A stretch of 64,000 bases of DNA from an uncultured Eubacteriales bacterium (GTDB lineage Bacteria; Bacillota; Clostridia; Oscillospirales; CAG-272), in NCBI GenBank assembly GCA_910586545.1, contig CAJUIQ010000008.1, forward strand, positions 3,090 through 67,089. Direction: 5' to 3'. Below are positions 8,650 to 17,461 of this stretch, in pieces; the stretch's first letter is position 1, and the number at the start of each line of letters is the position of its first letter. The notes beneath the pieces are model-generated. The model did no database searches, was not told where the DNA came from, and saw nothing but the letters and a program-made list of their open reading frames with translations. Made by a program: the position numbers and the translations under genes.

Positions 8650-9591
8650 ATGAAAAATTCACATTCAAATTCCAGAACATCCGATTCGAACGGTCAATAT
8701 CCCAACGCACCGTATTCCCCGCGCACAGATCTGGCATGTGAAAGCAGCAGAGCATGGGAGCATGTACCAGGTACTACCTATCGAGAATGGGAAAAGTATG
8801 GATTTCGGATTGCACAGCTGCAGGTATTGGATCAGGAGGGGGAACAGCATACAGGACAAAGTCGGGGCCGATACACCACAGTATACTGTCCGGTCATTCG
8901 ATACTGGGAAGAAGAACAGATTGAACAGGCAGCCGCCATTTTGGGAGCGCTGCTGCGAGATTACGCACGACGTGCACTTGGCGCAGAGCCAGGAGCAGAC
9001 ACAAAGGTACTAATCGCCGGGCTGGGAAATCGTTTCATTACCGCAGACGCCGTAGGGCCTCGAACAGCAGATAAAATTTCTGTCACAAGCCATATGGCAA
9101 AGGCAGATTTTTTCGATTCAGTAGGATGCTGCAGCATATCTGCCATCCATCCGGGGGTGAAAGGCCAAACCGGCATCGAGGCAGCCGCTATAGTTCAAAG
9201 CACAGCAGCGGCAACGGCGGCAGATATCGTTATAGCGATAGACGCGTTGGCCGCTCGTTCCACTACGCGGCTCGCAGCAACCATCCAGATTACAGACACA
9301 GGCATTCGGCCAGGTTCCGGTATTGGCAGCCGGCTGCAAGGAATCAGCCGAGACACGATCGGCTGTCCAGTGATCGCTATCGGTGTTCCCACAGTAGTAA
9401 ATTCTGCCACACTTATATATGACGCGCTGGAAAAGGCCGGCGAAACGAGAACAAGTAAACAGCTCCAGGACGTATTGCAAGAAGGAGAAAATTTTTTTGT
9501 ATCTCCCAGAGACAGTGACGTTATTGTAGAGGAGGTGGCCTCTCTCCTTTCCAAGGGAATCAACAAAGCTTTTTTTGCGCACTGGGCTTAG
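8650..9591 (+). CDS. gpr: Germination protease GPR
   Basis: Spore-specific aspartic-type endopeptidase that degrades small acid-soluble proteins when spores germinate; it is made in the forespore as a zymogen. Family marks are RTDLACE near the zymogen cleavage region, IAGLGNRFITADAVGP and IAIDALAARS (the two catalytic aspartates), ITDTGIRPGSGIGSR and CPVIAIGVPTVV. With 313 residues it is shorter than the 370-residue Bacillus enzyme because the long insert after the VPTVV motif is missing, as in many Clostridia. The ATG at 8650 is preceded by AGAAAGG; a GTG two codons earlier is an alternative. spoIIP follows, the classic gpr-spoIIP pairing. Confidence 0.93.
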   Translation: MKNSHSNSRTSDSNGQYPNAPYSPRTDLACESSRAWEHVPGTTYREWEKYGFRIAQLQVLDQEGEQHTGQSRGRYTTVYCPVIRYWEEEQIEQAAAILGALLRDYARRALGAEPGADTKVLIAGLGNRFITADAVGPRTADKISVTSHMAKADFFDSVGCCSISAIHPGVKGQTGIEAAAIVQSTAAATAADIVIAIDALAARSTTRLAATIQITDTGIRPGSGIGSRLQGISRDTIGCPVIAIGVPTVVNSATLIYDALEKAGETRTSKQLQDVLQEGENFFVSPRDSDVIVEEVASLLSKGINKAFFAHWA

Positions 9592-9699
9592 GAATATCCA
9601 ACAGACAGCGTCCATATATATGGAGTGTAAACCAAAGAAAGGACGCGTAAAAAATGCAAAACGTGAAAAGCAGACCAAATGTTTTAGGGAGGCGGTATC

Positions 9700-10908
9700 A
9701 TGGATAATTCCATTATTCCAGAAATTCGTATCGAATCCTTAGACGCTTCCCTAGAGGATGCGCACCCTAGTATATGTGAATCCACCACTCATAAAAAAGC
9801 GGCAAGGGAGAACGCTTTGCCGCTGTCAATCATCGCCGCGGCGTTGGTTTTAATTACCGTATCCCTTGCGCTGCACACCTCTCTGTTTGCTATGGCAGCC
9901 AATCATCTACGCACCATATCTCCCACCGAGTTTCTTATGCAATTGATTCTACCTGCATACACTGCCGAGCCTATTGAGAAACCCAATTCAGATACAGAAA
10001 AAGATGCGGACAAGACTTCCGAGGAAAATCCGCCGGCCCCGGCAGATACGGAAGAACCTCCGGAAGATGATCCGCCGGCCTCTGGAGATACCATACGGGA
10101 CAAGAATCTTTCTTCAAATGCCGAAAATGGATTTTCCCTTAGCAATCAAACCAAATATACACCGGATTTATGGGCGCTGTACGGCGTTCCTCGCATGATA
10201 AAAACGGCGGACGAGCTGGCTGCCGAATATGGAGAGGATGCCCCGCTTGTTTTAATTCTGCACACACATGGTACGGAAAGCTATGCCAACGGAAGTACCG
10301 TAACATCAGACACCGGGTTCCGCTCCCACAACCCCCAGGAAACCGTTGTCGCGGTAGGCGGTGTAATTACAGAAGTGCTGGAATCCGCTGGAATTCCTGT
10401 TGTGCATCTGGAAGAGATGTTTGACATGGAAAACTGGAGCGGCGCCTACGAAAACAGCAGCGCAGCCGTACGTGAGGTCCTAAAGGAATATCCGTCAATT
10501 CAATATATATTTGACGTACATAGAGATGCTCTTGGCGGGGAGGATGGAGCCTACATAAGCGGCGTAACAGAAATTGACGGCACACGCTTTGCGCAGATGA
10601 TGCTGGTATGCGGAACAGATGAAGGCGGCAGTAACCACACCGAATGGAGGGACAACCTATCTTTTGCGCTTTCTCTTCAGGCAGACCTACATACTGCTTA
10701 CAACGCCCTTATGCGCCCTGTCAATTTACGCACCGCCTCTTTTTATCAAGATTTGCGCAAGGGGTCTCTGCTTTTAGAGGTGGGCACAAGCGCCAACTCC
10801 CTGGCAGAGGCCAAACGCTCCGGCGTATTGTTTGCAGCCGCTCTGGCAGACTATATTTTAGGAGAAGAAGGCGTTGTAGATACCTCTCAGTGGTACAAAG
10901 CATATTGA
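9700..10908 (+). CDS. spoIIP: Stage II sporulation protein P (SpoIIP)
   Basis: Cell-wall amidase and endopeptidase of the SpoIIDMP complex, which strips septal peptidoglycan during engulfment. A short cytoplasmic head and one TM segment (about residues 43-70) precede a Pro/Glu-rich linker (85-130), which places the enzyme outside the mother-cell membrane. The catalytic domain begins near 180 with LVLILHTHGTESY, continues with IQYIFDVHRDALG and DLRKGSLLLEVGTSANSL, which hold the zinc ligands and catalytic Glu. Length (402) is normal. GGGAGG lies 7 nt before the ATG. It follows gpr by 108 nt, a gap that holds only a small CCATATATATGG palindrome and a purine-rich stretch. Confidence 0.95.
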   Translation: MDNSIIPEIRIESLDASLEDAHPSICESTTHKKAARENALPLSIIAAALVLITVSLALHTSLFAMAANHLRTISPTEFLMQLILPAYTAEPIEKPNSDTEKDADKTSEENPPAPADTEEPPEDDPPASGDTIRDKNLSSNAENGFSLSNQTKYTPDLWALYGVPRMIKTADELAAEYGEDAPLVLILHTHGTESYANGSTVTSDTGFRSHNPQETVVAVGGVITEVLESAGIPVVHLEEMFDMENWSGAYENSSAAVREVLKEYPSIQYIFDVHRDALGGEDGAYISGVTEIDGTRFAQMMLVCGTDEGGSNHTEWRDNLSFALSLQADLHTAYNALMRPVNLRTASFYQDLRKGSLLLEVGTSANSLAEAKRSGVLFAAALADYILGEEGVVDTSQWYKAY

Positions 10909-10912
10909 AAAC

Positions 10913-10941
10913 TTGCTTTTTTTAGAAATTTGTGGTATTAT
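10913..10941 (+). promoter_or_regulatory. Probable SigA promoter of the pantothenate kinase gene
   Basis: TTGCTT, 17 nt, TATTAT just after the spoIIP stop, 45 nt before the GTG start of the next gene. Four and five of six matches. Confidence 0.5.
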
Positions 10942-10985
10942 TTTAAAAAAAGCGGGCTGGCACAGGACCCAGAAAGGCATACGAC

Positions 10986-11828
10986 GTGAAAAAAAAGATT
11001 GTAATCGGCATAGATGTTGGCGGCAGCACTACAAAAATTGTAGGATTTCATACGGAGGACGGGGTTCGCACCTTAATTGATCCCTTATTTGTACGGGCTA
11101 CAGATCCCATCACCTCTGTTTATGGCGCTTTCGGCAAGTTTACCGATATCAATGGGTTGGCTCTGTCCGACATAGAAAAAGTAATGATTACCGGTGTAGG
11201 ATCCACCTGTATCACCAGCGGGATTTATTCCTTGCCTTGCGAGACACTGCCTGAATTTCGCTGTATCGGCTTGGGAGGGTTGTATTTGTCCAAGCTTAAC
11301 CAAGCAATCATTGTAAGCATGGGAACTGGCACAGCACTGGTATATGCACAAAAAGAAAAGGAGCCTGTATATTTGGGCGGAACCGGCGTTGGGGGAGGCA
11401 CATTAATGGGGCTTTCCAAAAAGATGCTGGGAATGGATACAGTGGATCACATTGAAGAGCTTGCAAAAACGGGAGATCTTCACAATATCGATTTAAAAAT
11501 CAACGATATTTCTCGACAGGATATCATTCCTGGGTTTGCAGATCGGATGACCGCTTCCAATTTTGGAAACATTAGTGATCTTGCCACAAAAAACGATATT
11601 GCTCTGGGAATTATCAATATGGTATTTGAAACGGTAGGGATGGTGAGCATTTTTGCGGCCCGCAACTATGGTCTGCAAGATATCGTTCTCACCGGAAATC
11701 TGACCAGAGTGATGCAGGCCGCAGAAGTTTTTGAGGCGCTCAATCAAATGTTTGATATGCATTTTATTATCCCTAAGCATTCCCAATTCGGCACTGTAAT
11801 TGGTGCCGCGCTGGCTGGATGCGAGTAA
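10986..11828 (+). CDS. coaW: Type II pantothenate kinase
   Basis: ATP-dependent phosphorylation of pantothenate, the first step to coenzyme A. The 280-residue protein has the actin/Hsp70-like kinase fold of the type II (staphylococcal and eukaryotic) PanK class: phosphate 1 loop GIDVGGSTTKIVGF at the N-terminus, then MITGVGSTC, IIVSMGTGTALVY, GGTGVGGGTLMGLSKKML and DIVLTGNLTR. Start is a GTG 8 nt after AGAAAGG. It has its own promoter and a strong terminator, so it is not part of the spore pair. Type I or III pantothenate kinases are excluded by the motifs. Confidence 0.9.
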   Translation: MKKKIVIGIDVGGSTTKIVGFHTEDGVRTLIDPLFVRATDPITSVYGAFGKFTDINGLALSDIEKVMITGVGSTCITSGIYSLPCETLPEFRCIGLGGLYLSKLNQAIIVSMGTGTALVYAQKEKEPVYLGGTGVGGGTLMGLSKKMLGMDTVDHIEELAKTGDLHNIDLKINDISRQDIIPGFADRMTASNFGNISDLATKNDIALGIINMVFETVGMVSIFAARNYGLQDIVLTGNLTRVMQAAEVFEALNQMFDMHFIIPKHSQFGTVIGAALAGCE

Positions 11829-11842
11829 AAAGAAATTTTGTT

Positions 11843-11878
11843 AAAAAAAGCTTCTCCTATATATGGAGAAGCTTTTTT
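11843..11878 (+). terminator. Intrinsic terminator of the pantothenate kinase gene
   Basis: AAAAAAGCTTCTCC, 7-nt loop, GGAGAAGCTTTTTT, 15 nt past the stop. Confidence 0.9.
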
Positions 11879-11895
11879 AGTATCCGTTTTTACAA

Positions 11896-11924
11896 ATACC
11901 CCCGCCGCGACGCGGCGAGGGTAT
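11896..11924 (-). terminator. Terminator of the C39 peptidase gene
   Basis: GC-rich stem ATACCCCCGCCGCG / CGCGGCGAGGGTAT, directly after the minus-strand stop at 11929 and followed by TTTGT on that strand. Confidence 0.7.
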
Positions 11925-11928
11925 AAAA

Positions 11929-13710
11929 TCAAGAAATTACAATAGCCTGGCTGAACATTCCTGCAAAAGCCGTTTCAGACTTGACCCTTGAATATTTCAC
12001 ATTTTTCCCTGAAAGAGGATCGTTAAAATAAAAATAGGTATCGTCATGCCCCGTAAGCAGCATACAATGCACGGGAGACGTCCACTTAAACACCGTATCC
12101 GTTCCCACTATAGTCCATTTCTTGCCGTTCAGATAGGGAGCCTTCATCTGAACAGTCGCCCACACTACCACCGGCTTTCCCTTGTCAACGTAATCTCGGC
12201 ACAGAGAATCCAGCGTTCCGCCGCTGATCAGCTGCGCGGAATGCCCGTAGGAAAAAATAAATTTATCACAGGCTTTTTTAATTACTGGAGCATAGCAGCA
12301 AAGTCCCGTGGACGCTCTAGGGTCTCCCACAAAATATTCCCATGGACTGTATCCCCAGCGCTGTCCATTGTCGTCATAATACGGCAGTTCGCTCATATCC
12401 AGATAATTATCTATAAATGTATCTACCGATATATCTATCCCCGCGTATTGCAGCGCCATTACGGTGCTTACACTTTCACATCCGTTCGGCCATCTGGAAC
12501 GCTGATCTATATAGGGAACATCCAAAATTACAGGCGCGGCGGCGACTACCACGCTTCTTGTAAGCTGAGACGTATTTCCCGCGGCATCCGCCACACTATA
12601 GGTAATTGTATACGTGCCAACAGTGTTACAGTCCACTTCTCCCTCTGTGACAACCTTGTCCGATACGTTTCCGTCGAAATCGTCCGATGCTTTTACACCT
12701 GGATCAGCAAACTTTTCCCCTGTGTATATTTTTATCGTTGCATTCCCAAGGAGAGATAGGCGCGGTGGCGTGTTATCCGAAACATGCACCAGCCTGCTGG
12801 CGGACACAGTATTGCCGGATCCATCAGAAACGCTGTACGTAAAAGCAAAGTCCCCCTCCGTGCAGGGTTCATAATTTGACGTAATAAGCACTTCACTCGT
12901 CAGATCGCCTTCCAGATCGTCCCATGCACTGTATCCAGGGTCTACAAATTTCGCAGCATGCGTATAAATTTCCGCGTTTCCCTGCAAAACAAGTTGCGGT
13001 GGAACAACATCCTGCACACTGACACGACGCTGTGCGTGTGCTGCATTTCCGCTGGAGTCCGCCACCGTATAGGTAATAATACATGTGGAAGTACTCTCGT
13101 CATACTCTCTGGAAGCGGTAACGGCAGATGTAAGGTCTCCGTCATAATTGTCAAACGCCGCATATCCCTGTTCCTCAAAAAAGTCTATGGACGAAAGCGT
13201 CATTTCCAAATCACCGTGCAGCTGGATTGCAGGAGGCGTTTTATCCACGATTCGGAATGTTCTGTATATTGCGTATTCACGACCAAAATGCGAAAGTCTG
13301 TATTCCTGTTCATATTCTCCTACTTTAGAAGTAGACGGATTATCTTGACACACAATCTTGTTGGAAAGATTAAAAAATAAAAAGGACGCTTTACATCCAG
13401 GATCGGAAAAATCCCCAAACACTTCAATTTCCATAACATCGGAGCCTTTTAACACCAGCTTCGGTTTAGCAAAAATCACTATGCAGGCAATCAAAACAAT
13501 CAGGGAAAAGCAAAAAAATACGCCCCAAAAAAGTCCGCGGCGTTTGTGCCGTTTCCGTTTCTGCGGTGCTGGAGGGCGACGCAGAACGGCAGGCTGCATA
13601 CTCTGCCGCTGCTGGGGACGCGGTCTTTGTACCGGACGTGCGCTCTGCGGCGCACACCCACCCTGGGGACTTCTATGCGGCGCCGGTTTCCGATATGGCT
13701 GCGGCTGCAC
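11929..13710 (-). CDS. Membrane-anchored C39-like peptidase with Ig-like repeats
   Basis: About 593 residues. A Pro/Gln/Arg-rich cytoplasmic head (1-58) and one TM segment (about 60-85) make it a type II membrane protein with the rest outside. Four Ig-like/HYR (DUF5011-type) repeats follow, marked by DPG[CYV]xA, a DGDLT/EGDLT/DGNVS turn, xYxVxDxxGN and TPPxLxL. The C-terminal 200 residues form a C39-like papain-fold domain: LDVPYIDQRSRWPNGCESVS holds the catalytic Cys, SPVHCMLLTGHDD the His and FNDP the Asp/Asn. It probably cleaves peptides or cross-bridges at the cell surface; the substrate is unknown. The GTG at 13710 lacks a Shine-Dalgarno, so the start may lie up to 12 codons upstream, where GGGGG precedes an ATT. 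Confidence 0.8.
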   Translation of the reverse strand: MQPQPYRKPAPHRSPQGGCAPQSARPVQRPRPQQRQSMQPAVLRRPPAPQKRKRHKRRGLFWGVFFCFSLIVLIACIVIFAKPKLVLKGSDVMEIEVFGDFSDPGCKASFLFFNLSNKIVCQDNPSTSKVGEYEQEYRLSHFGREYAIYRTFRIVDKTPPAIQLHGDLEMTLSSIDFFEEQGYAAFDNYDGDLTSAVTASREYDESTSTCIITYTVADSSGNAAHAQRRVSVQDVVPPQLVLQGNAEIYTHAAKFVDPGYSAWDDLEGDLTSEVLITSNYEPCTEGDFAFTYSVSDGSGNTVSASRLVHVSDNTPPRLSLLGNATIKIYTGEKFADPGVKASDDFDGNVSDKVVTEGEVDCNTVGTYTITYSVADAAGNTSQLTRSVVVAAAPVILDVPYIDQRSRWPNGCESVSTVMALQYAGIDISVDTFIDNYLDMSELPYYDDNGQRWGYSPWEYFVGDPRASTGLCCYAPVIKKACDKFIFSYGHSAQLISGGTLDSLCRDYVDKGKPVVVWATVQMKAPYLNGKKWTIVGTDTVFKWTSPVHCMLLTGHDDTYFYFNDPLSGKNVKYSRVKSETAFAGMFSQAIVIS

Positions 13711-13884
13711 AGATTTATGTCTGTTATAATCTGTTTGGTTTAAAATTACAATCCCCCATTTCTAATGCGCTGCAAGCACATTCCGTTGCGTTTCACGTTA
13801 CAATATATTACGAAGTTATAATAGCATATTATGGTGAAAAAAGCAATATTTTATCAAAAAATATTGAACATTTGTTTGCTAACG

Positions 13885-13925
13885 TAAAAAATAGACAGGT
13901 TTGCCACACAGGGCAGACCTGTCTA
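13885..13925 (-). terminator. Intrinsic terminator of hom
   Basis: TAGACAGGT...ACCTGTCTA with inner GCC/GGC pairs; on the minus strand the stem runs into TTTTTT. It lies 41 nt past the hom stop. Confidence 0.85.
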
Positions 13926-13965
13926 CTTTTATGTTGCAATTGTTCCCTGCCAAAGCAGTCATTCA

Positions 13966-15198
13966 CTAAGACGCCATAATGCGGATTTTGGACTCCAGCC
14001 CGGCAAAAGTATCCCCGGCTAATGCGCGAACAGCTTCCGCCTCTACGGTAGGAGGGATAATAAATTCGGCATATCCTGCCGGCGATCCGGCCAGTATCTG
14101 AATATCGCCAAATATCAAGGACGCCCGCTCCAGTGTCTCACGAACTGCGTCTGTCTTTACCCGCACATAATAAGAAAATACATTTTCAGAAAATGGCCGC
14201 ACATATCCCGCTGGAGCCGGTTTCCATTCCATAGGCAATTCCCGGTCCGCAAGGCCGCTGGCAGCTGCTACAACATCGGACACCACGGCGCCCGCTGTTG
14301 GCAGGCGGCCGGCTCCCCGACCATAATACATTACATCCGCCGTTACCGGACTGACAAACCGAATTCCATTATACACGTCGTCAATATTTGCCAGCGGGCT
14401 GGTGCCAGGGACAAATACCGGGCACACGTACAAAGATGCATGTTCTCCGCTGATGCGGGAACTGCCAAGGAGCTTCACCGTGCCGCCCCATCTGGCAGCG
14501 GCATCCATATCCGCTGGAGTGATTTTCGTCATCGTCTCTGTATAAACGTCTGTTTCATCTGCCAGCATATTGGTGGCAATAGCCGTCAGAATCATGATTT
14601 TTCGCTGTGCATCCAGTCCATCCACATCCGCTGCAGGATTTGCCTCTGCATATCCCAGCGTCTGTGCCTCCGCAAGAGCCGCCTCAAAGGTAGCGCCATC
14701 CTTGCGCATCCGGGTAAGAATATAGTTTGTGGTACCATTCATAATACCGTCAATGGCAGTAATCGTATCCCCCGCAAGACTGGTACGCATACCGCGGATC
14801 TGGGGGATCCCGCCGCCTACGCTGGCTTCACAAAGGTAGGACACGCCCATTTCCTTAGCTGCCGCCAAAATTTCCACGCCGCGCTTCGCAACCAACTCTT
14901 TATTGGACGTAACCACGCTTTTACCGCTGCGGATCGCCTGCATAGTGAAATCAAAAGCTGCACCAACGCCGCCCATGGTCTCACACACGATGGAAACCTG
15001 CGGGTCGTCAGCTATAACGGACATGTCATGAACCACCCTGTCTCCATAAGGAGAATCGGGAAACTCCAGCCTGTCCAAAATATATTTCACATGAATCTCA
15101 TCATGGACCATACGCTGCAGGGCCGCTTTATTTTGTTCCAGAACCTCTGTGATTCCGCCGCCTACCACGCCGAATCCAAGAATCGCAATATGGATCAT
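13966..15198 (-). CDS. hom: Homoserine dehydrogenase
   Basis: NAD(P)-dependent reduction of aspartate semialdehyde to homoserine, the branch to threonine and methionine. 410 residues: Rossmann motif ILGFGVVGGGITEVL at the N-terminus, TSNKELVAKRG, CEASVGGGIPQIRGM, the catalytic stretch MNGTTNYILTRM and GLDAQRKIMILT. The last 75 residues (YYVRVKTDAVRETLERASLIFGD) look like an ACT domain, which in this family gives feedback control by threonine. ATG at 15198 follows AAGGAAAG; a GTG 27 nt upstream would bury that site. It sits 63 nt after the DUF1015 gene, probably in one transcript. Confidence 0.94.
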   Translation of the reverse strand: MIHIAILGFGVVGGGITEVLEQNKAALQRMVHDEIHVKYILDRLEFPDSPYGDRVVHDMSVIADDPQVSIVCETMGGVGAAFDFTMQAIRSGKSVVTSNKELVAKRGVEILAAAKEMGVSYLCEASVGGGIPQIRGMRTSLAGDTITAIDGIMNGTTNYILTRMRKDGATFEAALAEAQTLGYAEANPAADVDGLDAQRKIMILTAIATNMLADETDVYTETMTKITPADMDAAARWGGTVKLLGSSRISGEHASLYVCPVFVPGTSPLANIDDVYNGIRFVSPVTADVMYYGRGAGRLPTAGAVVSDVVAAASGLADRELPMEWKPAPAGYVRPFSENVFSYYVRVKTDAVRETLERASLIFGDIQILAGSPAGYAEFIIPPTVEAEAVRALAGDTFAGLESKIRIMAS

Positions 15199-15261
15199 CT
15201 GTGTACTCTCTTTCCTTATATTCACTGCTTATTACAAGTATACCATATCGGCCGGATAAAA

Positions 15262-16500
15262 TCAATTCCCTATCTGCGGGACAATCCTCCGGCCTTCCAA
15301 ATAGTACCGTTTACTTTTGGCTTCTCCCATCGAAAACGTTTTTCGCGGCAGCGGCCCATTGGCTGTTACGTAGGGAAACAAACTTTCCTTATCCACGCCG
15401 GCACAGAAAAATCCCAGGCACCCATCCCCGACGCTAAGGGTACGCAGAGACTCCTCGCCGTGGATATAATCGCAAATCACACCGGGATGGGCTTTTACAT
15501 ATTCGTCAATAAAGTTCTGCAGGCAGCCCACATCTAAAGCGTGTCCGCCGGGCAAGGCCATACGCCGTTCTCCCTGTGCCCATACCGCCGTTGCGTATCC
15601 CTCTCCCGCGCTGCGCGCATCCAGAGCCGCCAGCACATCTGCAGGATCACAGTTTTTCAGCAGACGATATATGGGTTCAAATTCCAATGCAGAATCATGC
15701 AGGTTCACAATTTCTACCAGAGCGTACCGTGCTGGATGTACTTTGGCGGCATCCTCTCCCAATGCAGACTTGATTTCCTGATAATATGCCGCAGCGCTGG
15801 CAAGGGAGTGATTTCCGTCGCCTACCGCATATACCACGCCATCCTGCCGCCGGGTTTCATAATCGGCAAACGCCGATAACAGCTGTGCTTGCACATCTCC
15901 TTTTACCAAATATCCTGCGGCCCGTCCACCGCCCTGCATCAAAGAAAACTGATACAAAGGCTCCATTTGCTCCTTTTTTTCTCCCAGCGGCGCGATTACA
16001 AGATTTTCCGGATCGTCCATCAGCAGCATTACATGAGGCAGTTCCACAGTCGCCTGCCGGCGAACAGCTACTCTGGGCGGAATGCGGTCCACAACCGTCT
16101 CTTCGGTAGGACGAATCGCCGAACGCGAAGCGGCAGTATAATCATACGCCTCCAAGTCAATCTTTCCAACGATTCCACGGCGCACCTTCCCATCCGGCAG
16201 CGTGCGTTCCAGATAGACCATGCTGTCTGAAAAAAGACGAAGCTTTTCACAAATCGTATGCATATTTTCGCGAATTGCGTCCTCACGTACCCGCTGGGAT
16301 GCCGTGCCAAGGTATACCTCCGGAAGAATCAGCCCAAGGGCAGACAGCGCGCCGTCTACCGTCTCTTCCGCCTCCCTCCAGTATTCCGGTTCGCTGGTGA
16401 ACTGATCACAGGCAATTACAGCCCAGCGGGTCCAGTCCTCACTCTCCGATGGATAAGGCGGCAGCAAAATATCTGCCGGTGTGACAATAGTTTTCTGCAT
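15262..16500 (-). CDS. DUF1015 family protein (COG4198)
   Basis: 412 residues of the DUF1015 family, recognised from the opening VTPADILLPPYP, the middle stretch GVVYAVGDGNHSLASAAAYYQ and the closing SKRYYLEGRRIVPQIGN. The VGDGNHSLA motif recalls the DGxHR loop of ParB/sulfiredoxin-fold proteins. As I recall, members sit beside serA/serC in other Clostridia, so a link to serine or related hydroxy-amino acids is plausible; here it directly precedes hom. No reaction is proven from this sequence. AGGAAGG precedes the ATG, behind a perfect SigA promoter. Confidence 0.8.
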   Translation of the reverse strand: MQKTIVTPADILLPPYPSESEDWTRWAVIACDQFTSEPEYWREAEETVDGALSALGLILPEVYLGTASQRVREDAIRENMHTICEKLRLFSDSMVYLERTLPDGKVRRGIVGKIDLEAYDYTAASRSAIRPTEETVVDRIPPRVAVRRQATVELPHVMLLMDDPENLVIAPLGEKKEQMEPLYQFSLMQGGGRAAGYLVKGDVQAQLLSAFADYETRRQDGVVYAVGDGNHSLASAAAYYQEIKSALGEDAAKVHPARYALVEIVNLHDSALEFEPIYRLLKNCDPADVLAALDARSAGEGYATAVWAQGERRMALPGGHALDVGCLQNFIDEYVKAHPGVICDYIHGEESLRTLSVGDGCLGFFCAGVDKESLFPYVTANGPLPRKTFSMGEAKSKRYYLEGRRIVPQIGN

Positions 16501-16524
16501 ACTGACGATTCCTTCCTATTTCTT

Positions 16525-16563
16525 ATTGACAATATTATACAGAAAATCTCCACCATTGTCAAT
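16525..16563 (-). promoter_or_regulatory. Consensus promoter of the DUF1015-hom unit flanked by an inverted repeat
   Basis: On the minus strand TTGACA (16557-16562), 17 nt, TATAAT (16534-16539): a perfect SigA promoter. The -35 sits in ATTGACAAT and an exact inverted copy lies right after the -10, so 9-bp arms enclose the core promoter. This looks like a repressor site, or a hairpin at the RNA start. Confidence 0.85.
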
Positions 16564-16579
16564 CTTGCATGCCGCATAG

Positions 16580-16610
16580 AAAAAGCCTTCGGATTTCCGA
16601 AGGCTTTTTT
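16580..16610 (-). terminator. Intrinsic terminator of the ThuA gene
   Basis: AAAAAGCCTTCGG, ATTT loop, CCGAAGGCTTTTTT, 2 nt past the stop at 16613. Confidence 0.9.
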
Positions 16611-16612
16611 GC

Positions 16613-17344
16613 TTATTCGTTATAAAATCCCTTACCTGTATAGGGACATGCATTGACAACGTCGGTATCCATATGCGGTCTTGCCCATCTTACCGCATTC
16701 GTGATGATTTGCTGGCAATGGGGGTTATAAAAAGAACGACAAACCTCATGACCCGGCTGAAAATAAAACACCCTTCCCATTCCACGATAAAACGTACATC
16801 CGCTGCGGAAAATATTTCCATGTTCATACCAGCTACCGAAAACAAGTTCATCCGGCTGCGGAATAAAGAATGGCTCACTGTAAAGTTCTTCGCTCTCCAA
16901 CTCGAAAGACTCCGGCACCCCCTGCGCAATCGGATGAGATGGTGCCAGGTTCCAAATCACCTCTTTTTGATTGTCACCCCACTTCAGGTTCCCTGTGCAT
17001 CCCACAATTGCCCGGAAAGGCTTAGAATGATGCGCGGAATGCAGGCCGATAAAGCCCATGCCGCCGCAATATACCCGCTCGCGGATTTTTTCAACGAGCG
17101 CGTCGTTTACTTCCTGATGATGCATATGACCCCACCAGATCAGCACATCCGTATTTTCTAACAATGTGTCAGGAAGCCCCTGCTCCGGATCGTCGAGCAC
17201 TGCCGTTGTTATCTTCATATCCTTGTTTACCGCGAGAAATTCCCGAATCGTCTCCTGAATCCCATTGGGATAAAACTCCTTTGCTTCCCCGTCACGCTCA
17301 TGACGGTATTCATTCCAGACCGTTACCCGAATTATATTTTCCAT
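16613..17344 (-). CDS. ThuA domain protein (class I glutamine amidotransferase-like fold)
   Basis: 243 residues of the ThuA-like family (trehalose utilisation). Typical stretches are VTVWNEYRHERDGEA, DTDVLIWWGHMHHQEV-like ENTDVLIWWGHMHHQEVND, GGMGFIGLHSAHHSKPF, LGCTGNLKWGD-like VGCTGNLKWGDN and GRVFYFQPGHEVCRSF. The Cys of true amidotransferases is replaced by His/Ser at the elbow (LHSAHHS), as is normal for ThuA. Members are linked to sugar or glycoside catabolism, but no sugar gene adjoins this one. I chose the ATG at 17344 behind GGAGGA; the upstream in-frame ATG lacks such a site. Confidence 0.88.
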   Translation of the reverse strand: MENIIRVTVWNEYRHERDGEAKEFYPNGIQETIREFLAVNKDMKITTAVLDDPEQGLPDTLLENTDVLIWWGHMHHQEVNDALVEKIRERVYCGGMGFIGLHSAHHSKPFRAIVGCTGNLKWGDNQKEVIWNLAPSHPIAQGVPESFELESEELYSEPFFIPQPDELVFGSWYEHGNIFRSGCTFYRGMGRVFYFQPGHEVCRSFYNPHCQQIITNAVRWARPHMDTDVVNACPYTGKGFYNE

Positions 17345-17412
17345 TTTCCTATCCTCCCCCATTTCCAATGGACGCTTTCTACAAAGCGGTCGTTAATAGC
17401 TGGTTTGCAGCT

Positions 17413-17441
17413 ATTATTACACAAAGCCATCTGAAAGTCAA
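17413..17441 (-). promoter_or_regulatory. Promoter of the ThuA gene
   Basis: On the minus strand TTGACT, 17 nt, AATAAT. Just downstream the perfect hairpin AATAGCTG-GTTTG-CAGCTATT (17395-17415) covers the expected RNA start. Confidence 0.6.
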
Positions 17442-17461
17442 TCATTTTTAACAAAATTTGC

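Noticed and set aside
9650..9715. 17-codon open frame before spoIIP
   Set aside because: The spacing to the AAAGAAAGG stretch is poor and it overlaps the spoIIP start; no sign of coding beyond chance.
14440..15537. 365-codon plus-strand frame across hom and DUF1015
   Set aside because: Antisense shadow without ribosome site or domain.
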